Shown here piece by piece: positions 1-5,591 of a stretch of 8,009 nucleotides of DNA (position 1 is its first letter; every line of letters starts with the position of its first letter). Below the pieces are notes generated by a model that was given only the letters and a program-made list of their open reading frames with translations, ran no database searches and was not told the DNA's origin. This stretch comes from Hyphomicrobium sp. Lineage in GTDB: Bacteria > Pseudomonadota > Alphaproteobacteria > Rhizobiales > Hyphomicrobiaceae. Made by a program: the position numbers and the translations under genes. The stretch spans positions 1-8,009 of the forward strand of contig JAUWCP010000100.1 of NCBI GenBank assembly GCA_030609245.1, in the 5' to 3' direction.

Positions 1-35
1 ACATCCAAGGTGAGTGGAGTGGGCGTATTTGTAGC

Positions 36-65
36 GTGTGCTGCCGAGCACGCCAGGGGCAGCAC
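36..65 (+). other. Two mutually exclusive hairpins upstream of a terminator
   Basis: GTGCTGCC at 38-45 is an exact inverted repeat of GGCAGCAC at 58-65 (8 bp stem, 12 nt loop). An alternative, shorter hairpin uses GTGCT at 38-42 with AGCAC at 47-51, closed by a GCCG loop and extendable by G36-C53 and a wobble pair. The two cannot form together. The structure sits just 5' of the terminator at 76-109, so it could be the 3' part of a structured RNA or simply 3' UTR structure of the gene to the left. I do not recognise it as a known RNA family. Confidence 0.35.
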
Positions 66-75
66 ATAACTTGGT

Positions 76-109
76 GCCCGGATGGCCCGACCCGCTGTCC
101 GGGCTTTTT
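76..109 (+). terminator. Rho-independent terminator, plus strand
   Basis: GCCCGGA at 76-82 pairs perfectly with TCCGGGC at 98-104, and the stem is followed at once by five T residues (105-109). This is the classical intrinsic-terminator layout for a plus-strand transcript coming from outside the left edge. The loop is rather long (15 nt) and contains a second GCCCG copy at 85-89 that could also pair with CGGGC, giving a shorter alternative stem with the same 3' arm. Confidence 0.75.
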
Positions 110-136
110 CTATGCGACAAGCCTAGACACAACAAC

Positions 137-164
137 GGCCCGCCAAGGTTTCTCCTAGCGGGCC
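137..164. terminator. GC-rich hairpin, possible terminator of the minus-strand genes
   Basis: GGCCCGC at 137-143 pairs perfectly with GCGGGCC at 158-164 around a 14 nt loop. Read on the minus strand it is followed by a T-rich but interrupted tail (GTTGTTGTG); read on the plus strand the tail is only TT. It lies about 230 nt beyond the stop of the cytochrome gene, so it could end that transcript, or act as a convergent-side barrier together with the terminator at 76-109. The weak T-tract keeps confidence moderate. Confidence 0.4.
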
Positions 165-266
165 TTCGTGAGATTAGGGATCGGGGATGTATCAGGTGTG
201 GGCGCTTGCCCAACGGCGGGGCCAAGTTGTCACAATATCGCCGAGCTGTGCCGCAAGTGCAGGCAA

Positions 267-359
267 CTACTCCCCGAACACTTCCGGCGTCATCCGGTCC
301 ATAAGCGCCAGTGTCTTGGGGTGCGGCTTCTCCCGCCGCGACGCAACCACTGTCCGCAA
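267..359 (-). CDS. Doubtful 30-codon reading frame beyond the cytochrome gene
   Basis: Reading the minus strand from TTG at 359 (or GTG at 350) to TAG at 267-269 gives a 30-residue peptide with the segment KPHPKTLALMDR and the ending MTPEVFGE. The composition looks protein-like: a basic, proline-containing stretch followed by an amphipathic segment. AGGAG lies about 15 nt upstream of the TTG. I recognise no family. It may be a small gene, the remnant of the 3' end of a lost gene, or chance. The frame is closed upstream by a TGA inside the cytochrome gene. Confidence 0.2.
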   Translation of the reverse strand: MRTVVASRREKPHPKTLALMDRMTPEVFGE

Positions 360-391
360 GCTCGAAAACCTATCTCCTGCAAACCTTCCCC

Positions 392-1447
392 CTAAAGATC
401 CACCTCCTTTTGCAAGATCGGTTTGGAGGCCCAGTGCGCCTTCCCGATGTCTCCCGCGTATTCATCTGAAACCTCATACATCCTCAGAACGATCACGAGG
501 CGTTGTGGACGCTTTCGAACATCGGAGGGAAGCGTCACTCTCAAAGAGCGCTTTTCGCCGCTTCGCAGCTGAGTGTTCTCGATTAACCGGTAAGGTACAG
601 CGCCGACAATCGGGATGAGTGAGAAACGCTTGGAGAAGGTCTGCCGCTTGGCAAAAAGCTCAGTGCCAGAGTTGTCGCGGAACGAAAGCTCAAGTGCCAG
701 AACTCTTGTCGGACCACCAGCTGGAACAGAGTGCCCTTTGATTCGGTTCTCGATGGTCAATCGTAGTTCGGGGTGGTTGTACCTTATCCCGCCAACGGCC
801 AAGAGACCTCGATAGATGGTCTCATCCCGCACCGCTGTGTCGAATCCGTGATAGGCATGGGTGTCGTCTTGCCGCTTGCCCATATGGCAGCCCTGACACG
901 TCACGCCCTCAGCGGCGGCTTTGCTCGCCCGCCAGTCCGTGTATGTGGATGAAAGGTTGTCTCCCGAAACAGGTGTCTTTGACTGATGGCATCTGGCGCA
1001 GAAATCGGGCTCACGGAGTTTGGACAGTCGCGGCGTGAACTTGTCCGCATGGGTTTTCTCGATCGGCACACCGCGCAATACGGTCCCATGACAGGTCTCG
1101 CAGTTTACCCCCTCGTTAACGTCTTTGCTCCCATGGCAGGAGTAACACATACCCTCATCCATAAAGAGGCCCACGACAATATTTTCAGAATACGCCCTCA
1201 TCGTATGATGAAATGACGGAGATGTTGTCGCCAACGAATGACGCGATCTTTTTGACCATTGGTTGTAGATATCTTCATGGCACGACGCGCAAAACCCAGC
1301 GCCTTTTTGATGCCCAGCTTCGTATCGAAGTGTCTTCAGCGCATCAATGTCATCAAACGTCGTACAAGAAGCCGCAACGGTCAGGACAAACAAATTCGCA
1401 AAGATCAGAAGACTGTTTTTGATGCTGCGTCCTTTGCCTGTTGGCAT
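392..1447 (-). CDS. Pentaheme cytochrome c lipoprotein, cytochrome c-554 type
   Basis: A 351-aa protein with five CXXCH heme-c attachment motifs: CASCH (53-57), CYSCH (101-105), CETCH (116-120), CARCH (150-154) and CQGCH (184-188). The N-terminus has a basic start, a hydrophobic stretch at about 13-26 and Cys28 after VAAS, which fits a lipoprotein signal with a somewhat loose lipobox. It is therefore likely exported, lipid-anchored and matured by the cytochrome c machinery on the periplasmic side. The motif CASCH followed by IYNQW and a nearby RH-S is typical of the cytochrome c-554 domain family, whose members carry electrons or act in multiheme redox enzymes. Residues from about 225 to 351 lack hemes and look like a beta-rich C-terminal domain (GHSVPAG-PTR segment at 238-248). 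The gene follows the FkbH-type gene by 61 nt on the same strand. The start has a possible AAAGGA ribosome site about 13 nt upstream. The redox partner and substrate cannot be read from the sequence. Confidence 0.88.
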   Translation of the reverse strand: MPTGKGRSIKNSLLIFANLFVLTVAASCTTFDDIDALKTLRYEAGHQKGAGFCASCHEDIYNQWSKRSRHSLATTSPSFHHTMRAYSENIVVGLFMDEGMCYSCHGSKDVNEGVNCETCHGTVLRGVPIEKTHADKFTPRLSKLREPDFCARCHQSKTPVSGDNLSSTYTDWRASKAAAEGVTCQGCHMGKRQDDTHAYHGFDTAVRDETIYRGLLAVGGIRYNHPELRLTIENRIKGHSVPAGGPTRVLALELSFRDNSGTELFAKRQTFSKRFSLIPIVGAVPYRLIENTQLRSGEKRSLRVTLPSDVRKRPQRLVIVLRMYEVSDEYAGDIGKAHWASKPILQKEVDL

Positions 1448-1482
1448 ACTGGTGCTGCTGTCCTTTTGACGAGACGAACCAT

Positions 1483-1499
1483 GGCCCGTTTACAGGGCC
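1483..1499 (-). other. Short hairpin between the FkbH-type and cytochrome genes
   Basis: GGCCC at 1483-1487 and GGGCC at 1495-1499 form a 5 bp stem with a 7 nt loop in the 61-nt gap. There is no T-run after it on the minus strand, so it does not look like a strong terminator; it could modulate processing or read-through into the cytochrome gene. No clear promoter was seen in this gap. Confidence 0.25.
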
Positions 1500-1508
1500 G
1501 GTAAGACG

Positions 1509-3236
1509 CTAAATAGCTAGCTCGATCGTCACGAAATCCGATCCGGGCCGGGTGTGGGTGTCCTTGTGCCAAAGCCATTTGGTTTGTGCGCCATCTTCGG
1601 GCTCGACGGCGCGCTGGGGAGCAAATCCCATATTCTCGTAAAAGTTGCGGGCCGGCGTGTTCTTGTCCGTCGGGATGTAGGTGCCCTCGACCCGTTCAAT
1701 GCCGCGTGCGGTAAGGTGCTGCAGCAAAGCGCCCAAGAACGCCTGCTCGATTTCGCGCCCGATCACGCGGCAGCTCATCAAAAACGTGACGAGTTCCGCG
1801 CTCGCATCCGTGAGCCGGGCACTCGCGCAGATCACGATACCATGATTGCCGAAGCGGTCATCGAGGCGTCCCAGAACAACGCTATGGTCGTCGTCGTTGG
1901 TCATCATGGCGGCAAGCTCGACTTCGGTCAGCCGCCGCGTCGTCAGGTTGAACTGGTTCGTGCGTGCGTGCATCTGGGCGACGCGAGGTAGTGTCGCCGG
2001 GTTCATAGCCTCGACGTGAAGCCGCTGGCCGAGTTTCGCCAGGTAGTCCTCATAGCTGACCGCTTGACGTTTCAGGGCGCGCCCTTTGGTTTGTACCGCG
2101 TAAAGTTCAGATCGCGATCTGTCCTCCGCCGTCAGCCGAAGAGGCCAGGCGGGCGTGTAGTTGCGCAAGAAATCAGGACGAACCGCGGGATCCTCTGGCA
2201 GTTCGGGCACACGCACCTCAGGCGCCAGCCGGCGCATGGCCTCGCGCTCATGTGGGCTGTCGTCGAGAAACACGAAACTGTCGAGCCCCAGATTGAGGTC
2301 TTCGGCAAGTGCACAGATATTGTGGGCTTTGGGCGCCCAGTTTATGCGGTGGGCGACAAAGTCGTCGCGTTCGAGCGCCATGCCTGGATGCTCGTCAAAA
2401 ACCCGCAGCACGTCTGCATCGTTCTTACTCAGAATGGTCAACAGCATACCTTGACCTTTGAGTCGCAAACACTCCTCCTGAAATGCCTTGTAGGCATTGC
2501 CAGGAAAATCGTCGCCGCAGTCGAGCCCCGCCAACCCGTCCTCACCGTAGATGCCGCGCCAGAGGGTGTCGTCGAGGTCGAGCGCAAGTACCTTGACGGG
2601 CTTCGCCTTTTGCGCCGCATAAGCTTCGGCAAATCCCTGCGCCAGCGCCCGTGTAGCTTCCGTGGAATAAGGGATGCGGCCGTAGAACCACAGCTTGGCG
2701 TCGGACCTCCTGGCCGGGGCTATGTGAGCCATGGCCAGATCCGTATCGATCACCGTGATCCGGTTGCACCGCTGGGCGGTCTCGCTCAGCCGGCGATTGA
2801 AATAGCTGGTAGAAAATCCCGCGCCATCCCGGTGAAACGTATCGAGAAAACCTGCCGTCGGCGAGGCGGGTGAGGGCAGGCTGTTGATGAGGACCGGGCA
2901 GCCACCGGTCTCTGCAAATCTTTCGACGGCGGCGAGAAACACATCGATTTTTTCCTCGAATAGGCTTTCCGCGTCCACGGGCGTGCGGCGCCAGTCTCGG
3001 CTGTAAAAACCCCGCATATCCATCTGAATGATGAGCGTGTCCGGCTTGTCCGCTCTGGGCTTGAGCAGCTCGGGAACGACAGTTCCGAAACCTGCAAGGG
3101 TCACCTGCGCATCATACTCTGCCGCTGCAAAGGCCGGTGTGAGCGCCTGATGCAACATGTCGCTTGTGGAAAAACTCAACAGGCGAAGCCGAATGGTCGC
3201 CAACGCATCTTTATCGGCTGGAACGCTCATGGTCAT
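1509..3236 (-). CDS. FkbH-type HAD-IIIC protein with SGNH-like and GNAT-like domains
   Basis: A 575-aa protein with the three-part layout of long FkbH-like proteins. Residues about 1-210 resemble the N-terminal SGNH-hydrolase-like domain of the family. Residues about 214-360 are the HAD-IIIC domain: motif I D220-L-D222-D223-T, the LSKND segment at 269-273 (motif II/III area), WAPK with Lys303, and FLDD-S with Asp325/Asp326. Residues about 400-560 are GNAT-like (RTNQFN at 425-430, MSCRVIGR at 487-494, NFYENMGF at 531-538). Characterised FkbH proteins take the glyceryl unit from 1,3-bisphosphoglycerate, dephosphorylate it and load it on an acyl carrier protein, giving glyceryl-ACP. Whether this copy does so is inference. 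It starts 20 nt after the MaoC-SDR fusion gene, so the two are very likely co-transcribed. A second ATG lies two codons downstream (3230). All key HAD residues are present and no frame break is seen. Confidence 0.88.
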   Translation of the reverse strand: MTMSVPADKDALATIRLRLLSFSTSDMLHQALTPAFAAAEYDAQVTLAGFGTVVPELLKPRADKPDTLIIQMDMRGFYSRDWRRTPVDAESLFEEKIDVFLAAVERFAETGGCPVLINSLPSPASPTAGFLDTFHRDGAGFSTSYFNRRLSETAQRCNRITVIDTDLAMAHIAPARRSDAKLWFYGRIPYSTEATRALAQGFAEAYAAQKAKPVKVLALDLDDTLWRGIYGEDGLAGLDCGDDFPGNAYKAFQEECLRLKGQGMLLTILSKNDADVLRVFDEHPGMALERDDFVAHRINWAPKAHNICALAEDLNLGLDSFVFLDDSPHEREAMRRLAPEVRVPELPEDPAVRPDFLRNYTPAWPLRLTAEDRSRSELYAVQTKGRALKRQAVSYEDYLAKLGQRLHVEAMNPATLPRVAQMHARTNQFNLTTRRLTEVELAAMMTNDDDHSVVLGRLDDRFGNHGIVICASARLTDASAELVTFLMSCRVIGREIEQAFLGALLQHLTARGIERVEGTYIPTDKNTPARNFYENMGFAPQRAVEPEDGAQTKWLWHKDTHTRPGSDFVTIELAI

Positions 3237-3256
3237 GAAGGCATTTCCCGACTGTT

Positions 3257-4519
3257 CTAGAACATGACATCGCCACCGGTGACGAGGAGATTCTCGCCGG
3301 TAATGAAGTCTGCATAGGGCGAGACGAGAAAGAGGACGGCGCCCGCCACGTCCTCGGGCGTTGCCAACCGTCGCAGGGGGGTCCGCGATACGATCATCTT
3401 CCGGATCCTGTCGGGAACCTCTGCAGTGAGATCGGTCTGGGCCATGGAAGGCGAAACCATGTTGACACGCACACCCGCTGGACCGAGTTCCTGCGCCAGG
3501 TTCTTGCTCATACCTAGAAGCGCCGCCTTTGCCGAGACATAGGGCAGCCAGTTGTGTGCCGTGCGTCCGAGTGCGGCCGAGCTGAGCACGTTGACAATCC
3601 GGCCCTTGGACGCCTTGAGGGCGGGAAGCGCCGCCTGCGTCACGTGAAACACGGAGCCGACAATCTGCTCATGGGCCAGATGCATGTCGGCCCAGTCGAG
3701 ACTTCCAAACGCACCCGACCTGATCTTCGGCCCCGCATTATTGATCAGGATATCGATGCCGCGCTCGGCGCCAACCTCCTCGACCAGCCGGGCAGCCTCC
3801 TGGGCCTGCGTGACATCCGCCTTGGCCATGGTGGCCGAACCGCCCCGTTCTTCGAGCTCGCGGACCAGACTCGCGGCGGCCTGTTCGCTCGTCTGATAAT
3901 TGACGTAGACATGCGCTCCGTGATCGCAAAGTGCCGCTGCAATGGCCCGACCGATGCCACGCGAGGCACCCGTCACAAGAGCCGTGCGGTTCTTTAGAAG
4001 CGTGTCCGCAAACTGTGGTTTCATGCTGTCCGCCATTCCCACATCCTCTGCCGTCAGGCGCAGCACTTTGGCTCTTGCCGTCCCCTTGAGCACCAAGTCG
4101 CCATGCTGGTTGGTGATTTCCGTGCGGATCGTGAGGATCCGCGTTGCGGCATCGATTTTTTCGATGACCCCGCGTGCCTCCACTGTGTCCCCGATAAAGA
4201 CGGGATGGGTGAAGTCGAAGCTCTGGGAAAGATAGAGTGCGCCGTGTCCCGGAATTTTCATGCCGACGAGGGTGGACAACAGACTTGCATGCAGAAAGCC
4301 GTGAACGACCCGCTGCCCGAATTCCGTGCGTGCGGCAAACTCGTCGTCTGTGTGCAGCGCGTTGTAGTCACCCGACAGACGCGCAAACGCGGCAACGTCC
4401 TCAGCCGTGATGGTCCGGCTGACACTGTCCGAATAACCTGGGTAAAGCTCGTCGAGCCTGTCCCCCCGCCGACCGGTCTGCCTGGCAGATTGGGCGGAAG
4501 CCTCCTGATCATGGGTCAT
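3257..4519 (-). CDS. MaoC-like hydratase fused to SDR (FabG-like) ketoreductase
   Basis: A 420-aa two-domain enzyme. Residues about 25-155 are a MaoC/PhaJ-type (R)-enoyl hydratase: D51-Y-N53 and H56 in the GDYNALH motif have the Asp-His spacing of PhaJ, followed by TEFG and VVHGFL at 71-76. Residues about 175-420 are a classical short-chain dehydrogenase: TGASRGIG at 183-190, NNAG at 260-263, catalytic Ser313/314, and Tyr327-x3-Lys331. Together these would reduce a 3-oxoacyl group and dehydrate (or hydrate in reverse) the 3-hydroxyacyl product on ACP or CoA. The frame stays open upstream to an ATG at 4771, but that 84-residue extension is Pro/Arg-rich, matches no family and overlaps the divergent acpXL start. 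I chose the ATG at 4519, which has an AGGGGAAGAG purine run upstream. An internal ATG at residue 163 just before the SDR domain could give a separate reductase. Substrate is unknown; the neighbours suggest acyl-ACP. Confidence 0.87.
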   Translation of the reverse strand: MTHDQEASAQSARQTGRRGDRLDELYPGYSDSVSRTITAEDVAAFARLSGDYNALHTDDEFAARTEFGQRVVHGFLHASLLSTLVGMKIPGHGALYLSQSFDFTHPVFIGDTVEARGVIEKIDAATRILTIRTEITNQHGDLVLKGTARAKVLRLTAEDVGMADSMKPQFADTLLKNRTALVTGASRGIGRAIAAALCDHGAHVYVNYQTSEQAAASLVRELEERGGSATMAKADVTQAQEAARLVEEVGAERGIDILINNAGPKIRSGAFGSLDWADMHLAHEQIVGSVFHVTQAALPALKASKGRIVNVLSSAALGRTAHNWLPYVSAKAALLGMSKNLAQELGPAGVRVNMVSPSMAQTDLTAEVPDRIRKMIVSRTPLRRLATPEDVAGAVLFLVSPYADFITGENLLVTGGDVMF

Positions 4520-4581
4520 GAAGGGCCAGCTCTTCCCCTGTTCGAATGGAGGAGACCCTAATTCGAGGGAAAACCGCCGTA

Positions 4582-4597
4582 TGTGATCCAGATCAGA
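4582..4597. promoter_or_regulatory. Candidate CRP/FNR-family binding site
   Basis: The sequence TGTGATCCAGATCAGA matches the CRP consensus TGTGA-N6-TCACA with one mismatch, and its core TGAT-N4-ATCA is the perfect inner palindrome of FNR/FixK sites (TTGAT-N4-ATCAA, 8 of 10 positions). Its centre lies about 70 nt upstream of the fusion gene start and about 170 nt upstream of the acpXL start, so control of the minus-strand genes is more likely. Those genes include a multiheme cytochrome, which would fit an oxygen- or redox-sensing regulator. The match is by eye; sites of this quality also arise by chance. Confidence 0.4.
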
Positions 4598-4599
4598 TT

Positions 4600-4611
4600 C
4601 ACCATTTGGTG
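4600..4611. repeat. Short inverted repeat CACCA-TT-TGGTG
   Basis: CACCA at 4600-4604 and TGGTG at 4607-4611 form a 5 bp dyad separated by TT, three bases downstream (plus strand) of the CRP/FNR-like site. It could be part of an operator. No known regulator is assigned. Confidence 0.3.
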
Positions 4612-4758
4612 GTGAGCTTAGTGTTCGAGGCGGAGGTGTTCGGCGGCGCAGTTGTGTAAGACCGAGAAATGACAATGGCGTCGCCGGATGCCGATGGGTG
4701 CGTATAGGACCTGCTGATGTCAGGCGTCTCGAAACCAACGAACTATGGGGGATCGTCC

Positions 4759-5052
4759 GTGTCTTCGACATTTGAAACGATTGCCGGATTCATTTCCGAG
4801 ATTTGCGACGTTCCGCGAGACAAGATCACTCCTGAAAGTCATATAACGGAGGACTTGGGCGTCGACAGTCTCGATTTTCTCGATGCGATCTTCAACGTCG
4901 AGCAGACCTATGAGATCAGTATTCCGCTCGAGGTATGGACTCAGGAGGTCAATGACGGAACGGTCAAAGGGTCGCGGTATTTCACAATGAAAAATTTCTG
5001 CGCGGAAATCGACAAGCTCATTGCGTCGAATGCCGCCCAGATAGCGGTTTGA
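4759..5052 (+). CDS. acpXL: Acyl carrier protein AcpXL for very-long-chain fatty acid
   Basis: A 97-aa acyl carrier protein with the phosphopantetheine attachment site GVDSLDF (Ser37). The segments ITPESH, DLGVDSLDFLD, IPLE-WTQEVNDG and the C-terminal KN-CAEID are characteristic of AcpXL of rhizobia, the dedicated carrier on which the 27-OH-C28 type acyl chain of lipid A is built, rather than of housekeeping AcpP. It acts in the cytoplasm and hands the chain to the acyltransferase LpxXL, whose gene usually lies further downstream. I chose GTG at 4759 because the protein then begins exactly where rhizobial AcpXL begins and a GGGGGA run sits 6 nt upstream. An in-frame ATG at 4717 with AGGA 7 nt upstream would add 14 residues and is a real alternative. 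The stop TGA shares one base with the next start, so translation is probably coupled. Confidence 0.92.
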   Translation: MSSTFETIAGFISEICDVPRDKITPESHITEDLGVDSLDFLDAIFNVEQTYEISIPLEVWTQEVNDGTVKGSRYFTMKNFCAEIDKLIASNAAQIAV

Positions 5053-5591
5053 TGCCCGGGTCGGCGCTGGACCGTCCGGTCGAGGACATGCGGATCGACC
5101 AGTTTCAACTGGTCAGCCTCGTCGAGACGCTCGATATCCAGGCACCGACGATATCGGTTAGGGCTCGGACACCACAGAATCACACAATCTTCGAGGGGCA
5201 TTTCCCAGGCCATCCGCTCATGCCTGGCGTGCTGCTGACAGAGATGATGGCGCAGACATGTGGCTTCCTGCTGCTCGCCCTCAACGGGTTCGCGAAGATG
5301 CCGTTTCTCGCGGCATTGAAGGAGGTGAAGCTGCGTGCCTTCGTGAGGCCGGGGACAGAGCTTCTGTGCCAGGCGGCGCGCGAGCATGACGGATCGGGCT
5401 ATGCGGTCATGAAAGCGAGCATCCGGCGTCCGGGAGAGGAAAATCGCGTGTGCGACGGGACGTTGACGTTCCGCATCGTGCCCTATCCCAATGATCAGTT
5501 GCGCCGGCATATGCTGGAGCGCGCGCGCGAGGTGGGTCTGGCGGTTGCCGGCGCAGGCGTCTGCGTGGCTGAGCAGAGAGCTTCAAGATGA
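5052..5591 (+). CDS. fabZXL: FabZ-like 3-hydroxyacyl-ACP dehydratase of the acpXL locus
   Basis: A 179-aa hot-dog-fold dehydratase. The active-site motif EGHFPGHPLMPGVLLTE at 48-64 gives catalytic His50 and Glu64, with the same 14-residue spacing as in E. coli FabZ. It removes water from 3-hydroxyacyl-AcpXL during elongation. The protein is longer than E. coli FabZ (about 150 aa); the extra length lies mostly in a C-terminal tail after about residue 145 rich in Arg, Glu and Ala. The ATG at 5052 overlaps the acpXL stop by one base (TGATG), and there is no strong ribosome site, both pointing to translational coupling. A TTG one codon earlier (5049) is also possible. The assignment to the XL pathway rests on family motifs plus gene order. 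Confidence 0.9.
   Translation: MPGSALDRPVEDMRIDQFQLVSLVETLDIQAPTISVRARTPQNHTIFEGHFPGHPLMPGVLLTEMMAQTCGFLLLALNGFAKMPFLAALKEVKLRAFVRPGTELLCQAAREHDGSGYAVMKASIRRPGEENRVCDGTLTFRIVPYPNDQLRRHMLERAREVGLAVAGAGVCVAEQRASR

Larger units (their letters stand above)
1..391. other. Left-edge intergenic region with hairpins, no confident gene
   Basis: This stretch lies beyond the 3' end of the minus-strand cytochrome gene. The open frames on the plus strand overlap one another in different frames, have no recognisable family motifs, and run across the terminator hairpins, so I do not call them genes. What can be seen is a cluster of inverted repeats between about 36 and 164 (listed separately) and one short minus-strand frame at 267-359. 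I found no tRNA features: there is no T-arm consensus and no acceptor stem pairing. The plus-strand terminator implies that a transcript enters from the left of the window, so its gene or RNA is mostly or wholly outside. Confidence 0.6.
4520..4758. promoter_or_regulatory. Divergent intergenic region between fusion gene and acpXL
   Basis: About 240 bp separate the two oppositely directed start codons and must hold the promoters for both gene runs. It contains a CRP/FNR-like palindrome (4582-4597), a short inverted repeat CACCA-TT-TGGTG (4600-4611), and a direct repeat GTGTTCG at 4621-4627 and 4636-4642. I could not place convincing -35/-10 boxes on either strand. If acpXL starts at the upstream ATG (4717), the region is 197 bp. 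Confidence 0.55.

Noticed and set aside
1..110. Possible tRNA or known small RNA ending at the 76-109 terminator
   Set aside because: No T-arm, anticodon arm or acceptor pairing of a tRNA, and no match I recognise to RNase P RNA, tmRNA, 6S or SRP RNA; only generic hairpins are supported.
187..618. 143-codon plus-strand open frame at the left end
   Set aside because: Half of it is antisense to the cytochrome gene; the rest is Arg/Ser/Pro-rich with no family similarity and no good ribosome site.
2016..2873. 285-codon plus-strand open frame
   Set aside because: It lies entirely antisense to the FkbH-type gene, which has clear HAD and GNAT motifs; the antisense translation shows no family motif.
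4050..4110. Split of the MaoC and SDR domains into two genes by a frameshift
   Set aside because: The frame runs uninterrupted through the linker (residues about 150-175) with no stop, so it is a true fusion in this sequence, though an internal ATG exists.
4520..4771. In-frame 84-residue N-terminal extension of the MaoC-SDR fusion up to an ATG at 4771
   Set aside because: It is Pro/Arg-rich with no family similarity, covers the whole divergent promoter region and overlaps the acpXL start; the ATG at 4519 has a purine-rich ribosome site and leads straight into the MaoC domain.
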